Below are positions 56,731 to 64,000 of a stretch of 64,000 nucleotides of DNA, piece by piece; position 1 is the stretch's first letter, and the number at the start of each line of letters is the position of its first letter. The DNA is from Amblyomma americanum. Its lineage: Eukaryota; Arthropoda; Arachnida; Ixodida; Ixodidae. The notes below the pieces were generated by a model. The model was given only the letters and a program-made list of their open reading frames with translations, was not told where the DNA came from and did no database searches. The stretch lies in NCBI RefSeq assembly GCF_052857255.1, contig NC_135504.1, forward strand, positions 138,351,621 through 138,415,620, in the 5' to 3' direction. The position numbers and the translations under genes were made by a program.

Positions 56731-59317
56731 AGGGGCCATGACATAGTCGTTCTTCATATTGCAATTTTCTGCTTCAGTAATTTATGCAAGAGCTTATGAT
56801 TCAATTTCCGAAACATGGCTGCCCTGGACGCGCTGTACTTTCCAAAAAATACGACCGAAATTGAGACCGGGAGACTCCTCCCACCGGCAGCAACCGCCAT
56901 AATGGAAGCTCTCATGACGTCACTAGGACATGCACGGAGCAACGTCGTCTGCTATCGTTGCTGCAATATGCGCAGCGAGGTCTCACTTTCGCGGCCGATC
57001 GAAGAAGCAGTCGTCCCCCATATATGAATGACTGGTACCGCAAAAGCGATAATAACAGTGACGCAGTTTTTCTTCGGTATAGGTAGGGTCCGGTCACACT
57101 ATTGGCCGATGCGACGGCGATCGATGGTCGGTGGGCTGGTCGGTACGCAAATGCCGTCACTGACGCACTGGTCTTTAACGCTAAACCGACGACGACGCCC
57201 CCACGATCAACGATCGCGTATCGTAGTAATGTTAAAGAGTCAGCTAAGTGGTAACCAGAGGAGAGTGGTAGGGGACTAGTTGGTATGACATTCTATAAAC
57301 TTAAGAATGTTAAAACTTTTTGGTCCTGATCATGCTAGCCACGGCGACATGCGCGATGTGCGTGCACCAGCGAAGATGTCCTTTCAATCGGTGCCTGCGC
57401 ATAGAACCTATCGGCGAGGCAAGCGACACGGGCAGAAAACGCCGCACAACGGTGCCGCTAGCCGCCCTCGCCTGGGCTTGTGCGGCCTAGCGAAAGCTTC
57501 ACGCCCGGTGAGGCGACTGCCGGAAAAACTGCGCTTGTGTACGTCATCCGTATCGAAAAAAGCGAAACAAGCGGCTACATATCATATCTTCACACTTTGT
57601 TTCTAATAAGCGAGGAACATTTGCCATATTCTTGAATATCGGTTGACGGTGGACCGCCGGCCCCTTTCGTTACGAGGCCTAGCGAGTACGCAGTATTCGT
57701 TTGTGTGATTTCGACGAATGTGGAGAGCGAATTCGCAAGTTTTAGCGCCTGCAAAAAGCTGTCGAGCGTAGTAGTGGCTACAGTGCCCTCAAAGCGGCGA
57801 CTGCCTACATCGTCAACGTCGACTGTGGACAACACATCTGGTTGTTTTCATTATTTCAAGTAATGTACGAAAGTATTTTTAGCTAAACCGATTTAAAATT
57901 AAATTTTGGTGACATAAGATTTGGTTTGGTTTGTAGGGTGTTTAACGTCCCAAAGCGACTCAGGCTATGAGAGACGCCGTAATGAAGAGCTCTTGAAATT
58001 TCGACCACCTCGGATTCTTTTACGTGCACTGACATCGCACAGCACACATTCCTCCAGAATTTCGCCTCCATCGAAATTCGACCGCCGTTGTCGGGATCGA
58101 ACCCGCGTCTTTCGGGCCAGCAGCCGAGCGACATAACCACACAGCCACCGCGGCGGCTGACGATATAAGAGAAAGCAGATACAATTAGCGGAAAGCGCCG
58201 GTATCCTGAGCGAAGCGTTTCCCAATCAGGCGATATATTATCATCGGCGCTTATAGCAGTGTTACCATGGTGTGTAAATGAATAACGTGCAATTTGTGAG
58301 CAAGAACACGCAATATTTAAGATAAATATAACCCATCTGTCGTTTTATGCCACGCAAACGAGCAGTGCTATTTGCGCACAGCCATGTAAGCAACCTCAGC
58401 GCGTTGCTGCAGTTGTCGTAATCGTCGCACTCTTTTGGCACAATGCGCACGCACAGCAAAATGGTGTACTATTATTTCGAGGCACTCATTTAGACGGCGA
58501 CGACTATTCATCGGTGCAGACAGTGAAAGCATTTTAGTCACGTAGGGTTTTGCAAGCGGCTTGGTTCTTGCAACAAGGTTCCATGAGGCAAAGGAAATGT
58601 ATGTTCGACTTACAAACGCGCACATGCAGCGGAAGTCGTCACACTTGGCACTTTTCTCTGCTCCTTTCGTGCTTCAAGGTTACTGTAGTGCACCTTTTGA
58701 TAATTTGTGTTTACTTATCGAGCGATGAATAGCGGGCAAGTACTTGGTAGCTAGCTACAAAACGCCGCGGCTTTCACGGCGCACATCGACGAAGGTATGC
58801 ATGGTACGTGCCGCTTTTCACATACGGGAGCCCTTGACGCCTCATAAGAGGCCACACTCATAACATATGAACAGCATGCTTCTAAGCGTAAATAATAAAG
58901 CAGGAGTTCATCAATTCCTGCTTCCTTAACAATCGGCAATTGGGCACCACGAGCAAGTCCGCTTTGCCAAGGATCACTCAGCTCGCGTACTAAGTTGAAG
59001 GCTTCCCAAAAGAGAGCACGGAAAATGCATTTCAGTTCGCTAATCTAAAAGAAAACTTTTCGAGCGACCGCTGTCTGCGGTATCCATGCAAGCACCTCAA
59101 CAGCTCGCAGCAGACGACGCGTGACGTGTATGCGCTCGTGACGCCAGTTATCAGAGGTTGCCAGACCAGCAAGCAGTTCGCAAAAGAAATGAAAAAATCC
59201 GTTTTAAAAACATTTACGGCAGAGAATCAACTGCAAATTAGAGGAATTGTAATTTAACCTGTTGGAAATTAATGGCGATAAGCAGGGTATGCGTGAAAAT
59301 CGGCTGTAATGGCCCCT
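56731..59317 (+). mobile_element. TTAA-type non-autonomous DNA transposon, copy B (2.59 kb)
   Basis: Begins aggggccatgacatag and ends (inverted) aggggccattacagccg, with TTAA directly outside both ends (56727-56730, 59318-59321). It interrupts an RTE LINE whose two halves are collinear across it, so the limits are secure. TTAA duplication suggests mobilisation by a piggyBac-type transposase. No transposase frame is visible in 2.6 kb. A SINE is nested at 57921-58162. A 17-bp imperfect repeat of the first terminus lies just outside at 56709-56726. Confidence 0.82.
57921..58162 (-). mobile_element. tRNA-headed SINE (short family), minus strand
   Basis: ggtttggtttgtagggtgtt at one end, minus-strand head agccgccgcggtggctgtgt at the other, with box B-like sequence gggatcgaacccgcg. 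Nested in the TTAA element. Confidence 0.85.
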
Positions 59318-59321
59318 TTAA

Positions 59322-59915
59322 GGACCAGCGGTTATCCTGCCTTCGCATTACATGCCCTGCCCAAGCCCATTTCTTCCTCTTGATTTCGACTAGGATGCCA
59401 TTAACCCGGGTTTGTTCCCTCATCCACTCTGCCCACTTCCGGTCTCTTAACGTTGCACCTATCATTTTTCTTTCGATGGCTCGCTGCGTTGTTCTTAACT
59501 TAAGCTGAACTCTTCGTTAGGCTCTACATTTCTGCCTCGTAGGTGAGTACCAGTAAGATACAGCTGTTGTGCAATTTTCTCTTGAGGGAAATTAGTAGAC
59601 TGCCACCATGATCTGAGAGAACCTGCCATATGCGCTCCACCCCATTCTTATCATTCTAGTTATTTCCCTCTCATGATCCGGATCAGCGGTCACTACCTGC
59701 CATAAGTAGACATACTCCTTTGCAGCGTCCAGGCTCTCACTGCAAATTGTGAACTGCTGTTTCCTTGTTAGACTGTCGAACATAACCTTGGTTTTCTGCA
59801 CGTTAATTTTTAGGCCCAGCGTTCTGCTCTGCCTGTCTAACTCATTGATCTTGATTTGCAGTTCACTTCCTGAGTGACTCAGCAAGGCAATGTCATCAGC
59901 GAATCGCTTTTTAAT
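59322..59915 (-). mobile_element. RTE-type LINE, upstream segment (split by TTAA element)
   Basis: Minus-strand peptides LLSHSGSELQIKINELDRQS and LGLKINVQKTKVMF (just after the RT catalytic box), then VVTADPDHEREITRMIRMGW and KKWAWAGHVMRRQDNRWSLK, are RTE RT/C-terminal hallmarks. One frame change separates them. Joined to 56538-56726 across the insertion, this makes about 780 bp of one 5'-truncated copy. Confidence 0.85.
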
Positions 59916-60194
59916 GTTTTACACAACGAAGGTTATGTAAAACTTAACCTTCGTTAATACCGGATGTTTCTGCGTCTTTTTTGTTTTTTCATCTTATAAG
60001 GGCAAGACCTGCGTCGCTGACCAGAACTCGATATAGTCAATGGCATCGTGTTCTTTCTGCACTGAAATGAATGAAAGCGCGTCTGCCTTTGCAATAGATT
60101 GTGCTATTCATTATTCTCAGATATGGTGGAAGCACCGAGTCAAGCGGTTATCTTTGCATTCCATCTGCTGTCGATGCAGGAATGGGCTTGACCT
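59916..60194. other. No gene recognised
   Basis: Nothing recognised. Confidence 0.4.
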
Positions 60195-60570
60195 GAACTA
60201 ATAAACCCTGAGCGTCAAATGATCCGAGTAGATTGGGAATTCACGGCCAAACATGTCTTTGTGTTCTGGCTGTTTACCAAATAAAACTGCCAATGCCTCC
60301 TTGCTCCAGTGTGAATGCCTTGCTTTGGATTTGATACGGATTCGCGTGGCATACGCGATTAGCTTCGTGTGGCCATCAGTCACATGAAATAGCACTCCCC
60401 ATACTTCATATGGAGAAGCGTCTGCCCCTAATCGTGACGGCTTTGAAGAATAGCAGAATATTTGGGCACTGTCTTGAGCGAGCCATGTTTTACTTTCTTC
60501 AAAACAAGGGACTTCGTTTCGTGAACAATTCCAGGGCTCGTATATCTGAAATAAGCGGTACAGAGGCCTT
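60195..60570 (-). pseudogene. Gypsy pol relic: RNase H region
   Basis: The minus-strand frame (60395-60198) reads VLFHVTDGHTKLIAYATRI, SKARHSHWSKEALAVLFGK and FGREFPIYSDHLTL, the familiar Ty3/Gypsy RNase H segment (equivalents of VLSHV..G.E..I.YASR, EKEALA, GR.F...TDH.PL). Just upstream, ADASPYEVWG contains the D-A-S position. Surrounding pol parts are absent or scrambled; a stop follows at 60198. Confidence 0.65.
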
Positions 60571-62289
60571 CATTTGGCTGACATCTGGAGAATGAACTAT
60601 GAATAAATGTTAACATCCTTAGATGCGCTTTCAGGTATGTTTTCATTTTTTTCTACGTTCCAATAGTGGTTGAAACATTCGACGCATAATTTTAAGTCCA
60701 TTCAGCAACTTCCTTGTGTGTGTGCCAATTCCAAATCTTCGACATGGAAATCCCACATCTTCCCACCGGTTCGCCGAACCGCGTCGTATTGTCAGTCCGA
60801 CTAATAGCTTGCCGCCGATCATCGTCGCCCGTTGATATGAAACTACACGCTGCCATGTGTCCTGTGATGAACTGGCTTTATTCATCAGAGCGCGCTGTTC
60901 TTATAGCCAAGTAACGAATGGGCACTGTCGACGGTCTTGTCAGCGCCGAACCACAGCAAGTTACATCAAAATAATGATTCAAGATCTGAAGTAAGCATTC
61001 AACTCCTAAATCTTATTCATTCCACATTTAAATGAGAGCAATTTAGGAGGCTCCAACCATAAACCATTTATGTAGAGAAAAGGAAGGTACCTCGGTGATC
61101 TGTGAAAACTCGGAGAGCACTGAAAAAAGCGCTCTCGTAACTCAGAATGCCTATCTTTAAAAATTGTGCAAAATCTTAGTTTAAATATCCTGTTTATAGC
61201 GGTTGGTTATATTGTGCGCATTCATCTGTCACTTTATCGATTTTGCGAAATGGTCTATGGTCGAACAGCCTTTTTTATTAAACTTTTATTTCTCTAGGAT
61301 GAGGAAGCGTTCATTGGCATAGCCGATACACACTTTTGGCTTTTCCTGAACGGAGTGCAGACAGAGGGTTTTGTTCAGCCCATTCCCAAGCGGACGAGTG
61401 CCGCTCCTTCCCCCACAGAATACCCGTCTGAACAGAAAAACGCACAGCGCCAAGTAAAACATTAGCACAAGTGACGGGCGATGGAGCGATCAATAGTATA
61501 CCGCGTGACGCTGTGCTTGACGAACGCATCGGGAGCGACAATTCCGATCCATTCGCGTGTTTTCAGCGCACTGAAGACCGTAGGTAAGCAATCCTTTAAG
61601 CAAAAAATGTTTCTAGCTCCTGTTCTCAGTACTGCATTGCCGCCGGAGCATTGCCGCCGGAGCAGCGCATGCGTCAACAGTGTCTTCCTAGTCCCGTGGT
61701 TGAAGCCAGCATACACAGCGGACAAGCCTCGCTCTGCCTGCAGCCTGAGCGGCGCGCACGCAGGTTCCATGACGTGTCAGCGAACCGAGAGCGCTGCGCG
61801 CATCAGATATAGATATATAAGATAAATACCTTTGTACTGTGGTGGTGACATGACCGGGCCAATAAACCCTAGCGTGCAGAACAACTTTGGATCATTGCCG
61901 ATTTGCTTCCTATTTCTAAATTACTTTACCTTTGCCGTCGTCTCTTACTTGTTTCTACTTTTTTGAATACTAAGCATATCCTTTGTGTGTCTTTCCTTTC
62001 GTTTTTGTCAAAAGTAGCGATGCTGCCTTTTGAACTGGCTATTCCGAAAAGCTAGTTCTTCGCGGATTACGGCGACAGCATCGCCCACTGGGCTTTGAGG
62101 GCCTTACACTGCCTAAGAATATGTTCCATCTTTTCTCTGTCTGGTATGCAGCAAAAGCAAACGTCATCCGTGGTGTCAATACTTGCTGGTAAGACTTCGC
62201 CCTCAAGCACACAGCCCTAGCCTCGGAAAGCAAACCACCAGTACAGGTGCAAGGCTCTTCCTTTTCACACTTCACTTCCTTCGATGTGC
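60571..62289. other. No gene recognised
   Basis: No secure gene. Part of 60571-60900 may be eroded Gypsy pol. AATAAA occurs at 61861 after a GC-rich block (61640-61800), the look of an LTR or a decayed gene end, but nothing repeats elsewhere in the window to confirm it. Confidence 0.35.
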
Positions 62290-62462
62290 TCGTTTATTTG
62301 GCGTAGGACTCGTAGTGGACAACCAGACTATCGATGAACGATGACACACGGACGAACGAAGAAACAGGACTTTTATAACGCTTAAAAGTAAACTGTAAAG
62401 AAACAAATGCATGTGCCAAAGCTCTAACAAAAGTACGCTTGAGCACCATGCAAGCTTGCTCT

Positions 62463-62811
62463 TTACGGCTTGCCGAAAGCCGGGCCTGTCCATATCGCTG
62501 CGCGAAGCCTGACAAAATGTGGTACTTCAACGCGCTTAACTTTCCGCACAGTGAGATGAAGCCTCAACACAGAGAGCGAAGTTACCACTGCTTCTAACAA
62601 GCGAAAGGGGTGTTCTTCTATACACGGGACGTGAGCGTCAACAGTGACACACAAGGAACGAAAGATCACACTGATATTGATTATAAACATAATTACGAAA
62701 CACCCTTCAGCTGTAAAAGCTGTCTCAGGGTAACGCTCGAGCTCCAAGCTCGATCTACACGGCTTGCCAAAAGCCGGGGCCTGTCTACATTGCTGCGCGA
62801 AGCCTGACTTA
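62463..62811. repeat. Pair of ~50-bp direct repeats, 296 bp apart
   Basis: cggcttgccgaaagccgggc at 62463 and cggcttgccaaaagccgggg at 62759, both continuing into gctgcgcgaagcctgac. They could be short LTRs of a miniature element or remnants of a tandem array. Confidence 0.65.
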
Positions 62812-62865
62812 GAAGCCCGTAATATGATGCAACAGTACATTAAATAATAAATAATAATAATTGCT

Positions 62866-63160
62866 TTTTTGGGGACAGGAAATGGCGCAGTATCTGTCTC
62901 ATATATCGTTGGACACCTGAACCGCGCCGTGAGAGAAGTGATAAAGGAGGGAGTGCAAGAAGAAAGGAAGTGAGAGGTGCCGTATTGGAGGGCTCCGGAT
63001 TAATTTCGACCACCTGGGGATCTTTAACGTGCACTCACATCGCACAGCACACGGGCGCCTTAGCGTTTTTCCTCCAAAAAAACGCAGCCGCCGCGGTCGG
63101 GTTCGAACCCGGGAACTCCGGATCAGTAGTAATCCAGTGACCCGCGGCGGGTCACATTAA
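62866..63160 (-). mobile_element. tRNA-headed SINE (long family), minus strand
   Basis: Same body as 47479-47790 (gcgcagtatctgtctcatat, ttggacacctgaaccgcg, ggtcgggttcgaacccggg as box B). Box A is damaged near 63130-63155. Confidence 0.85.
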
Positions 63161-63404
63161 ATAACTTGTTTAGAAATTTCCCATTTCGAAATTTCCGGGG
63201 AGGGCCGAGGGCTGAGAGAAAGAGGATTCGTCGCAGTCTTCCTCTCTTTCTCTTCTCGACAACGCTGTAATTCACTCAAAAATCTGTCCCTGCACTCTAA
63301 AAATGTATGATTTTAGTCTCTTTTTTGGGGGGAGGGTGGTAAACCACCTGTCGCTGAGCTGACACCTTCTAAGAGGGTAATATTGTGCCATTTGCTCCAC
63401 AGTA

Positions 63405-63835
63405 AAGTTCTAGTCCACGACAAACAGTATAAACGTTACACTCTGTCTAGTGTAAAGTTCCACCTTGAAAACAGTGTAAGTTTGTGCTGCCCAAGCCTAG
63501 TTACACTTTTCAGAAAGAGTAAGTTTAAGTCCACGACAGTGTAAACTTTATACTCTCTCTAGCGTAAAGTTACAATTTGAAAGGCAGTGTAAGTTTTTTT
63601 TTTGGATTACAGGCGCGAAAACAGACAGACCACAAGATAGATAAACGGGACGGAGCGCTCCGTCCCGTTTATCTGTCTTGTGGTCTGTCTGTTTTCGCGC
63701 CTGTAATCCAAAGATGTACCAACTTGCCCAGCAAAACGTTCTTTTAAGTGTAAGTTTATGCTGCCCAAGACTATGTTTTAGTCCATAACAAACAGTATAA
63801 ACGTTACACTCTCTAGTGTAAAGCTACATCTTGAA
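63405..63835. repeat. Tandem array, about three ~120-bp units
   Basis: The phrases agtccacgacaaacagtata, cactct..ctag(t/c)gtaaag and cttgaaaa..agtgtaagt recur near 63410, 63530 and 63770. The second unit is interrupted by the hairpin at 63599-63746. Confidence 0.7.
63599..63746 (+). mobile_element. Mini Penelope-like element: 112-bp palindrome plus tail
   Basis: 63601-63656 and 63657-63712 are reverse complements with one mismatch. The tail gatgtaccaacttgcccagc resembles that of the Penelope element at 53022 (tgcaccaactagctcaac). An 11-bp duplication AGTGTAAGTTT flanks it (63588-63598, 63747-63757). This looks like two inverted terminal repeats with the entire coding region removed. Confidence 0.6.
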
Positions 63836-64000
63836 AAGCTGTATATCTGTGCTACACGGGCATGTTCGAATGACATCTGAGTCGAATGGCATTCGTGACT
63901 TAGAATGGCATTCGCACTCGACGGACTTCCACGGTGCTACACGACGCTTTCCAAACGCATTTGAAAGCTTCAGCTCGTCTTCAGTGTACAACAACGCCGA

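Noticed and set aside
61481..61825. 114-residue plus-strand frame
   Set aside because: GC-rich region with frames open on both strands (61462-61770 minus), no domain, no conservation evidence.
1..64000. CRISPR array, operon or bacterial-type features
   Set aside because: No spaced short direct repeats, no dense co-oriented coding; the sequence is eukaryotic and repeat-dominated.

Overview
The window reads as repeat-rich nuclear DNA of an arthropod, most likely a hard (ixodid) tick. The main clues are two tRNA-headed SINE families of a type I associate with ixodid ticks, RTE-type LINE tails, CR1/L2-like LINEs with a PHD-type ORF1, a Penelope-like element with a GIY-YIG nuclease, and many TTAA-flanked non-autonomous DNA elements. 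Species-level identity is inference. I recognise no ordinary cellular protein gene, tRNA, rRNA or CRISPR array in the 64 kb; every convincing coding signal belongs to a mobile element or its relic.

Layout. 0-9.9 kb: Gypsy-type LTR pieces (1-176, 7396-7590), a rearranged TTAA-type DNA element (664-3455) with a 0.46-kb TIR element nested in it, a Harbinger-like MITE (5099-5638), a second TTAA MITE (6887-7788), an RTE tail (8440-9062) and an internally deleted LTR retrotransposon (9249-9841). 9.9-17.4 kb: mostly featureless, with a GC/CpG-richer patch near 11.6-12.4 kb, SINEs and an RTE tail. 17.6-19.6 kb: relic of an EnSpm/CACTA-like transposase. 21.1-24.1 kb: nearly full-length LINE on the minus strand, next to a Gypsy gag/protease relic (24.2-25.2 kb).

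28.9-50.9 kb is the centrepiece. Two copies of one ~6.3-kb repeat unit are present in opposite orientation. One copy (32086-46740) sits inside the other, splitting it into 28942-32085 and 46741-50850. Removing younger insertions leaves both copies at about 6.25-6.3 kb. Because each copy preserves the empty site of insertions in the other, the order of events can be read: first the self-insertion, then a gag-only LTR retrotransposon (36192-39673, ATTAG target duplication, tRNA-His-like primer site), a LINE with tandem 261-bp 5' UTR monomers (40058-44936), a SINE (47479-47790), a solo Penelope terminal repeat and a truncated LINE (48858-49418). The unit has short terminal inverted repeats and carries exon-like open frames preceded by good splice acceptors in both copies. 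I do not recognise their product, so it is a candidate undescribed transposon family.

50.9-64 kb: SINE, a structurally well-defined 5'-truncated Penelope-like element (51456-53054) with inverted terminal repeats and a 12-bp target duplication, further TTAA elements, an RTE split cleanly by a 2.6-kb TTAA element (56731-59317), a Gypsy RNase H relic (60195-60570), SINEs, and a tandem array interrupted by a near-perfect 112-bp palindrome that looks like a Penelope element reduced to its two terminal repeats.
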